This document shows, in pieces, positions 1 through 13,500 of a stretch of 64,000 nucleotides of DNA; positions within the stretch are counted from its first letter, which is position 1, and each line of letters starts with the position of its first letter. The DNA lies in the NCBI RefSeq assembly GCF_043641665.1, contig NC_092182.1, positions 12,648,956 through 12,712,955 of the forward strand, in the 5' to 3' direction. The translations under genes were made by a program, and so were the position numbers. The notes beneath the pieces are model-generated. The model was not told where the DNA came from and did no database searches. It saw only the letters and a program-made list of their open reading frames with translations. Origin of the DNA: Enoplosus armatus. Its lineage: Eukaryota > Chordata > Actinopteri > Centrarchiformes > Enoplosidae.

Positions 1-183
1 CCAACTTCTTCTTTGTTTTGGGAATGGGGGTGCGAGTTAGGTACAAGGGTTTTGATTGATGGGTGAAAAGCAAGATTCTGGGTTTGGGGGAGATTTTAGA
101 CTTTCGTTTTCAGTCTGTTGAGGTTCCTAATAGTTTTCAGTCCTTATTGAAAACAAATTCTCATGTACTTCATATTTAACCAA

Positions 184-220
<37 letters not shown>

Positions 221-616
221 CCGTAAGCAATCACAGCAGACACTTGCTTTTCCTGTGTCCACCTCTTGTCCTTAGGTGCAATGTACTGTATGTTAGTCTC
301 TAGGTGCTGTACCAAGTCATTTGTGACTCCACTGAGTCAGCAACGAGTCAAATAGGACTTTTTGTTGATGTGCGTCTTTCAACTGTCAGTCGTCCATGCA
401 AAGAACTGTTCTGTGTCAGTTGCACTTCCTGTTTTGTTTGTTTGTTTCCTTTCCTGTGGGGTAACAGAGCCATGTTTGAGAACAATCACAGCTGGCAGAT
501 TTATGTCACTCTAATTCACTTTAATGGTTTGCTCTCCCTTTTTCATTTGTGAGCAATGCTGAGGCACTTTGATACTCAGATAAAGTTTGTACATGTGTGT
601 GCGCGCGTACACAAAC

Positions 617-652
<36 letters not shown>

Positions 653-3600
653 TGGCCCAGTCAGTATTAATCATGAACAACTCTGAAACTGAAAAAACAG
701 ACAACAGGACTGGAGTTTCCTCTGTCACGCGTCCTCTTACTGCCTCATTTTGGAAGTCTTTTGATAAGCCCCCCTTTTTAAATATTATAACGCACAACAT
801 GTTCTCGACTGCCTGAGCTGCATGCATCCTGGCAGATCTTGCTGACATTGTTGCATACTTTTCCATCGTTGCGTGGATGTTGACGGTGTTTGTAGGTTTT
901 CATCTCATCGTGTTCTGGTGCTGTTTGCAGTGGGACGCAGAAAGTAACCCAACCACCGATTCCTGCATGTAGTCGTCAACATGCGCTAAATACAGTATAG
1001 TCTTTTAATGTGAAAGCAGTATATAGGTTAACCTGCACATACACACACGACCTGCACAGCTGCTGCTCGTCCGCCTTCATGTGTGTGCGTATGAGTACTC
1101 AAACTGCATCAGGTTGCTCTCGCTTTTTTGTCTCAGACTTGCATATGGGGGTGGGGGGGTGTTTCTGTTGATAACTCTGTGTTACTGAATGTGAATATCG
1201 TTGATGAATCTATATATGGCTGTAATGATATTTATTTGACATGCATATTCCTTTAGTTCAGTGGTGTGTCGGCATAATTATGTGAAAAGAAAGCAGGGTA
1301 AGCAGATCAGTTTCATTCATCAGCACATCCACGACTCACTTCTGAACAGCAGGCGAGTTACCGCGTCGCCACTGATACCAGCAGAATCCACAGACTTCTG
1401 TTAATAAAACTATTTCTCTGTGCCATACATGGGTACTACTGCTCATACACCAGTGAGCGCACAACATACTGTAAATCCACTCCACCACGTTTTGAGTGCA
1501 TTGTTCATATTCAGCATCTGTCGTGTGTTAAATCATGAGTTTGATCGTTTGGGTTTTGTGGCCTTATATTTAGTGATTTCCTCTCAGCTCAGTTTGGTTC
1601 TGATTCACATATATTTATCTATGAAGAATGATTTACAGATTTATTTCTCTATGCCCTCAAGAGGCGGGGTTTGCACCACAGTTCAGGATGTTCAGGCAAA
1701 GGTTTTGTCCTTTTGTTTTGCCAGTATACTTGATTCATATTTGGTGGTAGATTTCTTTGGTTTTCTTTGGGGTGTAAAGAAACTTTGATGTAGACTGTGT
1801 CTGTGAAACAATGATAATCCGTGCAAACAAAAAAATAATAATAAAAGAAAAGAAACCTCTGATGATTCATTCTGTACCGTTATAGTTGCACAAGTAGATT
1901 TCAAAACGGTGAAGACCATGTTTCAATGCTGAATGCAAGGAGACATCTGTATGTGATGTAAGACAACAAACAAATAAACCCATTTTCTGTATGACCTCTT
2001 CTCATCAACTGTGAGTAAGTGTTACTGATGGATTTCAAATTTACATCTTCACACCATCATCGTATTTTATAGTCATGTTTTCAAGTGAGAAGTAGAGAAG
2101 ATCGTGCTATGAGAAGCTTCAACCACAAGGGGGCAGTCTTTAGCGACTGTGTATTTAATCAAAGTGGTTTGAAGATTTTGAACTGTTGATGTTGTTTCTA
2201 AACACATTTCCTCTGTAAAACATTTCCTCTGCTCTCTATATAGTGACTGATGTTGACAGTACTTTTTAACACATCTCCCAAAATGATATATATTTAAAGG
2301 GGAAAAAATGATTAATTGTATTGATAAATTATTATCTTTACATGTGCAGGTCTGTGGGACCCCAAACAATGAACTAAAGTCGATACTCAACCTTTTGAAA
2401 TAAACAAATATAATTAAAAACAATTTTAAATCAAACATTGAAATATCCAAATTGATAGAAGGTTATAAGGAATTTTCAGGTCTCTCCAAAATGACTTGAG
2501 GGTTACTGCTGTTTGCAGCTTATCTTTATAAATTCATTTCTGTCCATTCTATTAGTTTTATCACAAAACTTTATCATTTTATAGCTTTCAGAGTATGTTT
2601 AAACCTAAACCTTGGGTTTCAGTTAGACTTTATTCTTCTTCAGTTAACTGAAATCATGATTAAGTAGCAGTTTAATTCTTCTTTTGAGTACAGCTGATAC
2701 ATTTGGGTCTTTCCTGGTGTAAAGTAATTCCTGTTTACCTGTAGCAGCACATTTATCATAACAACACATTCCTCACACATGCTGTTGTTGGTGTGTGTGT
2801 GTTAACTGTGCTCTGTGCTACTTTGTTATAGGAAGTAAAAGACAAGACTCTGAAACAACCGCCCGTGATGTTTCAACCTATTTATGTTTCCTTGAACTTC
2901 TTCTGCTCCTCAGCAGCTTGTTTCTGTGAGAACAAAAAGGAAAGAAATACTTTTGGGAATCTCTTCCTGGTGGTGGTGAAATATTAACCATTTGTTTTGA
3001 ACACCCCTCTGGCATTTCAAATGACTCTGACAGGAAAAGTCTCTTTCTTGTGAACTGGAGACTTTTTTTTCTGTCAGATGTTTAATTCTATGTAATTAAA
3101 CCAGACAGAGAAACAGCAAGTTTGCTTGTATGTGTGTGTGTTTGTGAGTTTGTGACAAACTGACTGGAGCTGCAGGCAGAGCCAGTTTCCACAGAGCAGT
3201 TCAGCTGGCTCACCCACTCTGACAGGCAGACAATGTTTGCATGAAGTGACAAAGATGACAAGATGACAAGTGATAACATTTTCTTACCAAACCAGATATT
3301 AGTCTGTGTTCAAGAACACTTCCTGCTGTGTGCTCAACTTGGATTGTTCAACAACTGGAAGAAACGTTTGATAGCATTTGTCAGCTGTAGCTGTTATGCA
3401 CAACGCAGACACAAATGAGTCCCAAGTACAGCAGTAAAATCATGCGGCAATAGAATGATGCAGCAATAAAATAATCTGACATTTCCAGGCCACCAGTTTA
3501 AAGGAGTGGAGGGGCCAAAGCCCGATTGTTAAGACAAGAGAAATGTTCCAGGATCAGGTGTGACAGAGTGACACACACAGAGAAGCAGGATGAGAACCGA

Positions 3601-4950
3601 TTTTTAGGGTTATTTGTTTTGTTTTTTTAGTGGACAGTATTAGAGTGGATGTGATTGTTTTTTTCAAGTGAGTAAAAATGGTCCATTCTTAGTTTGAAGA
3701 GGCACGTTTTAAGGTTATGAGGGAGAGAGAGGATGTGAGTCACCTGTTCTGACCGTAATGATAAAGCTACTTAAACATCGAGGCACCACAAGGGAGAGAA
3801 ACATTTCAATGGGACCAGTTCATTAAAGGGCTTATGGAAAACCGTGAGTCATGGTCTCTTTACGCAAAATGGCCAAAGGAACCTGCCAAAAGTGCCTGTG
3901 GAGGCCTGAATTGTATTAATAAATGACCATTTTATGAATGCAGCACATGCACTCATATGGAGAGACATGGAGAGCCTGTTCATCAAATGTATGACAAACA
4001 CAGAATAAGGGGGAAATGTCGCCCCAGCACAGCTTTACCCACCTGAGATGAAGACTGAGAATCAGTGCAGTTTTTGAAACCAACAATAGTTCCATATGTC
4101 AGACTTGTGTGTTTTGGATCATCCTCGTGGCCTCGAATCCAAAGGTGCCACTTAATCACAGTGACCCTAGTTCAATTGTGACTGGGGACCTTCGTTGTAC
4201 GTCATCCCACCTGCCCTCTCTCCACATTCCCCATCTGTCTTAACTGTCAAACCTTCAGATAAAGACAAAAGGCTCCATCTCTGTGAGGTTAAAGGGTTTC
4301 GGACTTGTTGACAACATTGTTGTGAAAACTCTGAATGGACACACAGGCTGGTGGCTGTTTAGTGAATTGCACAATTTTGGTAGGACTGCATACACACTGT
4401 GCACACAGCCACTTGTAGTTTTCTTTATAGGGAATATTGTCCCTCCTTGTACTTTTGCACATTCATATCATGTACTTAAAATATTTCTTTCTTTCCAGAT
4501 GTTAAACCAAGTGTTTTGCTATCTTTGCCCCTACACTTTGGAATAGTTTACTGTTAGAATTCAATTGAATTTCAATTATATTCCTTTGCCTTTTCTTAAC
4601 TGATGGTTTTTTAAATGTTGTTTCTGTTTTGTTGCTAATTCTGTTTTTGTTGTTCTTTTGTTGTTCTTGTGTCTTGCCCTGTCTGCTTAATATGTAATGA
4701 TTTTATTTTGAAGCACTTTGTGGGCTAACTTTTGTTAAGTGCAATGTGAATAACTTACTTTACTGCACATTCTGCAGACCTACTGTGTGCACTAACATCC
4801 AAAGCCTCCCACATCCAAACTACATCCATGTTTTTTTTATGGTCAAACGCATCTTCATATTTTCGTTACAGCAGTTACTAATGCATCTTTCAAGGTGATT
4901 TCAAGGTGTCTTCCGTCGGGTCTCCAGGTTTCGTGTGGCCCTGTGGCTGC
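1..4950. other. Upstream region with no supported gene
   Basis: I find no stretch with both coding character and a protein family I recognise; the open frames here are short and of low complexity. The first 2 kb is T-rich with an AATAAA at 1973-1978, so it could be the 3' UTR of a + strand gene that ends before the window, but no coding sequence is visible to test this. (CA)n lies at 185-217 and (TG)n at 619-650. From 2.5 to 4.9 kb the DNA is AT-rich and featureless apart from the GC-richer approach to the erbb3 promoter. Confidence 0.5.
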
Positions 4951-4959
4951 AGGCAGGGC

Positions 4960-5360
4960 TCGGCTCTCCCAGATAAATCAGTGCCAGAGAAACAGACGCT
5001 CCTGCCGCTGATTGGCCCCTCGCTGCGCTCCAATCACTGAGCTGTAGTGATTTCTCTCACACAGACCGGAGCGGGCGGCTTGTAAAGTTGCGGCTCAGTT
5101 AAATGACAAACAGAAAGCACAAACAGGTTTTCACTACAGGGCGGATTTACTCCTTCATTTGACTACTAGAAGAAAAGCGAAGGAAAAGAGAAGGAATAAG
5201 AAAGGACGATCTGGATTAACTCAACCACTGTTTCTAAATGGACTCTCTCGGATTGAAACGACCGAGGACGACTTTTGACGACAAAAGGACCCCACTTCTT
5301 CTTACTGATATGATGCTTGTGTTTGTTTGAAACGTCGCCAGCTTGGAAATTAAAGCGAGG
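4960..5360 (+). promoter_or_regulatory. erbb3: Probable erbb3 promoter and 5' UTR
   Basis: A locally GC-richer segment directly precedes the erbb3 start codon. It holds two CCAAT-type boxes in opposite orientations (GATTGGCC near 5010 and CCAATCAC near 5030) about 330-350 bp upstream of the ATG, and no clear TATA box. The exact transcription start cannot be read from the sequence. Confidence 0.5.
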
Positions 5361-5453
5361 ATGACCGGCCTCATGGGGAAGGTGCAGCAGGTGCTGTGCG
5401 TCCTGCTGCCGTGTGCTCTCCAACTCTGCAGCGCGCAGACACAAGGAGGTGGG

Positions 5454-5506
<53 letters not shown>

Positions 5507-5702
5507 TTTAAACTCAAGTAACCCAGAACATCCAGCGACATTTGCTGTGTACTTTTGACAAATCCCTCCTGGATTAGAGCCGCTCGCTACACGGAGCGCT
5601 GTGATGTGGAAAGGCACCTGTCCCACCTCACAAGCCCCAGACACCAGAACCTGTTCCGCACACGTAAAACTTGTTTGCTGTGAGTCACCCGCACCTCTCC
5701 CA

Positions 5703-5784
<82 letters not shown>

Positions 5785-7386
5785 TTATCATGTTTGTCTC
5801 AATTGTTGCAAGGTTTTGCGGCAGAGGAGCCCAACCTTTCACCGCCTGTTGACTGACAACCGCAGTCAGCCCTAAAGATCCGTCCTTTACAATGGACACC
5901 TTTACCTCTGATGATCAAATCTCCATTTTCTCAGCGTTGTCAGTGCTGTTAGTTAAGTAAAAGTAGCAAAGTCCTGCTTTAAGCAGTAAAAGTACACATG
6001 TTTTAGCATCTAAATGTACATATGGCCCCTGTCAGCGTCGTTATAGCTGTATTTTATTACATTTTACGATTATTACTGATGTGTTAACATGTAAGCAGAA
6101 TTTCGATGTTGTAGCTGTTTTTTTATTGGAAAATTATGTTTTTTAAAGTAAATAATGATTATTTTCATTGTGTAGTAATCTCCCAATTATTCTCCAGATT
6201 AATAAATGAATCATTTGATCTATAAAATATTAGAAAATAGTGAAAAATCCCTTAAAATAGCTTCACTTTAAATCACTTAAGATGAAGCTGTAACTTGGTC
6301 ATGTTTTGCATTTTTGCTTGAAAAATGATTAACTGATGAACTTTCTGTTGATGGACTAATCGATTAATTGTTTCAGCCCCTGTAGCTAACTATGAAATAT
6401 AGTAAGTAAATAAGTGCAAAGCTTCCCTCTGACATATAGTGGAGTAGAAGTTGCAGAAGTTAGTGGTGTGTTTGAGGCAGCGACGTTGTTGTGAGTTGAA
6501 TCCCACTGAGACTCCGTAAGACTTTGTCCTCCCTTTCACCTGGCTGCAGGTGAATCAAGTGGAGCTCTTGAGTTTGAGAAAACAACAATCTGAACATGAG
6601 ATCATCGATCTTCAGGTGACAGAGCCTCTGGCAAAGTACAATACAAACTAAACCAAGTTAACTTGGTGTGCGCCTAATGTTTCATAAGAGATACAGACAC
6701 TTTATACTCTCTCTTTATACTGAAGAGGAGCGTGGATCAGATTCAGAATCAGAATCAGAAATACTTTATTGATCCCCAGGGGGAAATTAGACAGGATGCA
6801 AACCATGGGACTGAAACATTTATTCTGTTCAGAGTTACTCCTACTGGTCAAGTCCTTAGAAATACTTAAACTAAAAGACAATTTCAGGAATTTCAGGAGT
6901 ATATTTTGATGTCAAAGCAGCAGTTTTACTCATCAGTCCTGGTCTTTAAGCCTGCTGTTGACCAGGATTTTGTTGTGCAGTAACCGGGCAGTTATGAAAG
7001 AGGTTGCTGTTGTTATGTTGATGTAGAAAGTTGCACCTGTATGCCAGCCTTTGTAAGAACACATCATTTACAGTAAATGAGGTTAACAGGCCAGTCATTT
7101 ATATAGTTTTGTTGTGTGTTCAGGGTTTCTTTTAATGTTTAACTTACATCCCTGCTGCACTTTTCAGCAAGAAGCACACGTCTGAAAGGTTTGATGTAAA
7201 GAAATTGTTTTTTTCATATTCATATGCACATGAAACATTAGAAGTACACACATTACACAAACATGTTCACATTGTGAATAAACAACACAGGCATTGCCAA
7301 TGTGTAACACCTGCATCTTCAAATACAAGAAGCATATAGGAAGGACAAGTGAATTTTTATTCTACAAACATCATCATGACCAAATG

Positions 7387-7426
<40 letters not shown>

Positions 7427-10400
7427 GTATATATCAGATGTATGTATCAGATGTATCAGATGGGTCTCAGCTTGTAAGTATAACATTTGATTTCATATCA
7501 AAACAACAGTAGGTGGTGCCTCTTTAAATTTCCTCTGTACTTTTACAGGTGTGACATCCACATAACTGATGCGTCAAAAAGCAAATATGCTGTTGCTCCT
7601 GTTGCCAAAGCATGACGTTAAGCAACTCTCTGTGTCGGCTGTTTATTAAAGTTTGAGGGAGCAGCCCTGCACGCTGCAAAACACAGAAAAATCTTCCAGT
7701 TCATTTATACACAACCTCTGCTTGTGAACCAGTGAATGCACCACAAAATGAAATAGTGCATGTGCTCAGGTGTCTGTCTTTGTGTTTTTTTGCGCGCGCA
7801 CAGGTATGCAGTAATCTCTGGCTGTCCTGTGCCAAGTTTCTGTTTACCTCAGTCATCGTCTCAACCGCTTTATTGAGCTTGTTTATCTCCTCCTCCCTCT
7901 TTTCTTTTCTTTCTCTCCCTCTCTTTTTTTCGAGTATTGAAACCGTGGTAACAGACGAATGAAAAAAAAACAGCTGAACCTGATCCGGGTTATGTTTTCG
8001 TCATGTGTTGGGTTACGCTTTAGTGCCGAGGACAATGACACCATTTTGCTCTGAGTTCATGTGCAGTATATTATAGTTAGTGATGGAATATGTAGACACA
8101 CTGCAGTGTTTGAGAAGAATCAGGAGAGTTAACAGTCACTGCAGACACATGGATGTTTGGCTGCACATCTTGATGCACTACGATGCTTGTTTTGCACTTT
8201 TTCAAAATAGAGCCATTGTGTCCATGTGTGTGTATGTTAATGTGTGTGTGTGTTGACTCTAAACCCTCCTTTTTCCTCCACCATCCATCCTGCCAACACT
8301 GAAAGTCCTTCTTTGACAGAGAAAAACCCACTCAGCCTGTTGAGATTTCCATCTTCCACAGCTGCAGCTTTGTCTGTGTGGCTGACATGCCATTTTGTCA
8401 TATTGCATGTGTACACACCAGTTTGTCCCCCTCTAGAGAGGGCTGTGTTTGCACTGTATCCATACTGTACATACTGTGTCGTGTGGAAGGTTCTTGAATG
8501 TACGTGTGCAGGTGTTCACCAGTATTTCCCAACAGGCAATTCAAATGGTGTAGAGTCAACAGCTCAAGTCATCCACTGATAGCACTGAGCTGCTCTCAGG
8601 GCTTAACTAAGGTGGGGTTAGATAAAGAGCTTCACCCTTGAGCAGCTCATAAACTGACATCATTTCAGTTGAATGGCTATTAATCAGCAAATGTTTCGGA
8701 AAGCAAGTTGGCGACTTAGTCATAGCAACTCTGTGACAATCCTGACATGGAGCAATATATAGAAATGTGCTACAGTATGCATGGTTGTGAATGTTGAAGA
8801 GATTGTGTTCTGTGTCGTGATTTCACGGAGTTAAGTTGATGGACTGTGGTCAAAATCGCTAGGAGGCTGACATATCAGAACGCTTAGTCCCAGTACGGGT
8901 CAAGCTGCAATTCCCGGATCCAACTCTTCTCTTAATGCAACTCAGTAGAGTCTTTTGTTATGCTGTGTTTATGTTATATTGTAAAGACCATAATTATGAG
9001 GAGCCAAGTGGGGGAAAAAATGGTAGCCTCCTAATTTTAATCGCAGACAGCTACATTATCTCCCATTAGTGAAAAGAACAGAGAATTGACAACAAACTGG
9101 TGGGAAATAGCTACAAAGCCATCATTACTGGCAGTTGCATCTATATCATTTATTAAAGGGTTAGTTTGATATTTTGGCTGGTAGCAGCAACTTCCTGGAG
9201 TCTCCGCTGGTTACCTGGCAGCCGCTCACAGTCAAGAAACGTAACCCACTGTAAAACGGCGAATTGACTTTTTTACACTTATGTGTCAATTAGTAAGATT
9301 TAAAGCTGCTGGTAGGAAGATTTTGTTGCCCTCACACAGAGCTAAGCTAGCTGTTTCCCCCTGTTTCCAGTCTTCATGCTAAGCTAAGCTAACAGGCTTT
9401 GGCTGTATCTTTACATATATAACGGACTGATATGAGAGTGTTATCAATCTTCTCATGTAACTCTCGACAAGAAAATGAATTAGTGCATTTCCCAAAGTGT
9501 TGAACTATTATTCCTTTAACACTGATACAATTGATTCAATTAAAAAGGAGTATGTTTGTATCTAGTTTCACTTGTTAATGACCACTACAACTACATAACA
9601 CGTTGAAATTGGTAACTTAGCATATTGATCTGGCGTGATCGGCAGCCATATTGGAATAATTTCTTTTCTTCCTATTCTTCAGATGTTGTGTAAATGCACC
9701 ATTAGACCCTGTCTGTCAAGTAAATGCTCAATATTTAGTCTCCTCAATAAGTCCAGATGACCTAAAAAACATCATGAGTGTTATTTTCTCAGAATTTAAG
9801 AAGCTCCTTCCAGAGCCACAGCAGACATTTTACTGACTGTTTCCACAGGCGGAGTAGTAATCCTCCTGGTGAGTGAACAGATCTTAATGTGTAAAATCAG
9901 AGGAGATCCCCTTTAAAGGGTCAGTTCACCCAAATCACAAGAAAAAACATATTTTCCACTTCCCACTAGCCATGATGACAATTTTGCTGGACACATATCT
10001 GCCTCTGAGCCTCCTGTCTCCCCTCCAATAACACTGAACGTGTTTGTGTTGCTCAACAAATTGAAAAATGACATTTAAAGAAATCCAAAGCAAAGTGTCC
10101 TCCCGAAGACAAAGTCCTGGTTATTCTTGATAATCCACAGACGTCGCTGTTCTGAGTGAGACGTAATTTCTGGAAAGAAAGCCTTGAGTAGCATAAACAA
10201 AATTCCATTCACCTCTGTTGTATTACGGTGGCGGCAGGACTTTCCAAACTAGATATTTATAAATGTATCTTCAAATAAAACCAAAACTATCTGCATGACT
10301 AGACACCATGCAGCGAGGAAATGTTTGTTTGTGACTTGAGTGATGTTTGGAACAGAGCCATGTGTTTCTGTGAACCCAACGTTCTCAGAAACACAATAAA

Positions 10401-10438
10401 GTGACTCTTATCAGGACTTTATGGACGTAGGACGTTGT

Positions 10439-10533
<95 letters not shown>

Positions 10534-13500
10534 GGCTTTGACTCTCCTGCTGTGCCTGTGAGGTTTATAATCATTAGCCCTTTTTATGCCCTTGTTGATC
10601 CTGTTGTTCTACTCTGCTCTACTTTGACTCTAATGTCAGCGGATGGAATGTGTTTGTGTGTGTGTGTGTGAGAGTGTGTCGAGCATACTTCATGTGTGTG
10701 ACCTGTGCGTGAGCGTGGTTCAACACACATTCCTCAGATTCGTACAACAAAATCAACAACAAGTATATTGTAGAGATTTTGTCTTTCTCATAGAAAATAA
10801 ACAATGAGAGTTGACTGGTTGATGATTAGCTTAGACTTAGGTCAAAGGGTCAGTTCACCCAAATAACAAACAAAAACATTTTCACTATTACCTCTAGTGT
10901 TCATGCAGATAGTTTTTGTTTTATTCAATGAGACACTGAGTCTTTGAGATATCTGACACCACCCCCGTAAGTCAAAGTATTTTCAGATATTTCAAGTAAT
11001 TACAGATATAAAATTCAACAGAAATGACTGTCCACTATCTCGATCTACTGGATCTACAGTCTAAAGAAGAAATAGTCCCTGAATGAACACTGTTGATGCT
11101 GTCTTCAGTGGATTATACAGAATAAATGTGACACTATCTCTGTTCCTGGTGAGGCAGAAATCTTAGATCACAGAATTTTAACAAATAAAAAGTATTGACA
11201 TGGCTCGCTACTGTTTTTAAGGGTAAAGTTCAAACAGTACAGCTAGCTGGCAGGGAATGAGTGATGTCTTTGTAAGAGCAGATTTAGACTTCATGGCCAA
11301 AAGCAGGGGAAGGGGAAGGCTTTCCACAACATTTTGGCGGCTGGTTGCAGTGATTTGCTCCCATGCAACCACAAGAGCGTTAGTGAGGTCGGGGACAGAT
11401 GTTGGACGATGATGCCTGACTCGCCGTCAGGTTTCCAATTCATCCCAAAGGTGTTGTATGGGTGCAGGCCAGTCAAGCTCTTCCACACCAAACTGGGAAA
11501 TACCATTTCTTTATAGATCTTGCTTTGTACGTGGGGTCATTGACATGTTGAAACAGACCCTCTCCAAACTGCTGCCTGAAAGTTGGAAGCTCACTATTAT
11601 TTGAAATGTAAAAAACATCCCGAGACCACAAGTATGTTGACATAGCGTGTGTGCAGCAATGTACTCTACATATAGTAAGCGTTTGTATTTTTGTGCAAAG
11701 TATTGATAACTCGATGACACTGAGATCCGCAGTCATGGTTTAATTCTATGTCCTCTCTGTCCCTTCCCTTTCTTTCATTTCTCTCTCTGCTGCTTCTCTC
11801 CTGACTGACATTTGAATAGCAAAGCAGCCTTCGAGTGATGCTGAATGGCTGAACTCCCACAGACCATAAACAAGGCTTTGTATTTTTGTCTCAGAGAAGG
11901 ACATGCCTTGTGTACAATCCTCAGCTTGTGTCACACTGTTGCAGAACATTCATTGATATTGTGCGAGCAGAACACAGTGGCTTGTAGTAAGCGACATTAA
12001 AACACTCTTTATAAGGGCTTACGCTCTTCCCTCATAAATTATTTAATAGAGTATGCATAGTATTATTTGTATTGTGATACCACTGCATGAACATCAGTGA
12101 ATGTTATTCTTTTTGACTTTTATGGTACTATACTATACTATACATATTCTAATAATTGACTTATGATACATAAAAATGTAAAACTGTACAAATGAAATGA
12201 GTGAAAGAATGTTTGTTAAAGGATAAAGCTGGTGTTATCCTATGTTTCTTATTGACAACAAATCCCATGAAAAGACCAAAACCAAGCATTTGTCTGTCTC
12301 TCAATACTTCAGACTTCCCCGACTGTCTGTAGCCTTCAGACCCCAGGCTGCTGGTTTGTACTGAGGGAGTACATTTTTACAAGTGGGTCACAAAGAGCCA
12401 TGATGATGTCAAGTCCGGGCTAGCCTCTGTTCCACTGACTCAATGTCATATCCACTGACTAATGTCACATCTTATTGGAAAATTATGTTTGTTAAAGGCT
12501 ATTTTGCCAAAATGATTGAAATGCTGTCCTGAGTGTTGAGAATGGCTTTGTGTTATTAAAAATAAATAAATAAATAATTCTGGAACAAAACCCATGTTCC
12601 GGGTTTCACTTCAGCTCTCTTTATACTTTCTTTCTTTTTTTTTAAATGGCTACATCGTTTTATAAAAAGCTGGGTACTGTAGTTTTTATCAAACATTACT
12701 CAAACAGGAGTAAATTGTGTATTTGTTGGGGACTATATTCAGCTGCGGATTAATTTGGTGTAATTGGTGTGCTAATGAGTGGTGAGTATTTACAGCAGCA
12801 GGATGTGGGATTAACTCAAAATAAACTAAAGTGTAACAGTGTGGCTCATGTTTGATCATTTCCTCATGGGATTTTTTGACAAATGAGAATATCACCAGAC
12901 TTTTAGATCTGTGTATCCAGTCCTAACATATTGACATTAAAGACTCTCATTAACAAGAGTTCATTCTTTACTTTTCCAGTGGTCGTTTGCTCCGGCACCC
13001 AGAATGTTCTGAGCACGACGGGGAATTCAGAGATCCAGTACAACCTGATGAAGGAGATGTACACCGGCTGTGAGATTGTGATGGGCAACCTTGAGATCAC
13101 CATGATGGAGCACACCAGAGACTTCTCCTTCCTGCAGGTGAGGCTTTTGAACACATGGAGTGTATCACAGATTACTGGTACTCCTTTCTCACAGTATATG
13201 TGTCACTGAGAGGAGCTGCATGGTAACCAGTCCAGACAAGGACGTGGATCAACCTGATGCCAGAAGCAATCCCACATCTGAGGCTTCCCCGAAAGCCGAA
13301 ACAAGCTGTTTACCGCTGTCTATAGTGACTCTGTCTCAAATGCACAATGAGCTCATTTATGTCCTTTTGTAAATCAGTCACTGCACTACAGTCATGGTGA
13401 CTAACATCACAAGCAAAACACACCTCTGCTGCCAGGTTGTGACTCTGACAATCACTATGACTAACACAAGCAGTTGTATTTTCTTTAATTTCTCATAATC

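Larger units (their letters stand above)
5449..12979 (+). other. erbb3: erbb3 intron 1, repeat-rich
   Basis: This 7.5 kb first intron is the longest in the gene. It holds most of the local microsatellites: (GC/AC)n from 5453 just after the donor, (TC)n(TG)n at 5706-5782, (TA)n at 7395-7420 and (CT)n(AC)n at 10441-10531. It also holds copies of several dispersed repeats, listed separately. No second gene is supported inside it. Confidence 0.7.

Noticed and set aside
1420..1788. 122-codon + strand frame
   Set aside because: No similarity or splice context that I can see; composition is that of AT-rich non-coding DNA.
5234..5899. 221-codon minus-strand frame over the erbb3 start
   Set aside because: Built from translated CA/TC microsatellites and antisense of exon 1; no protein character.
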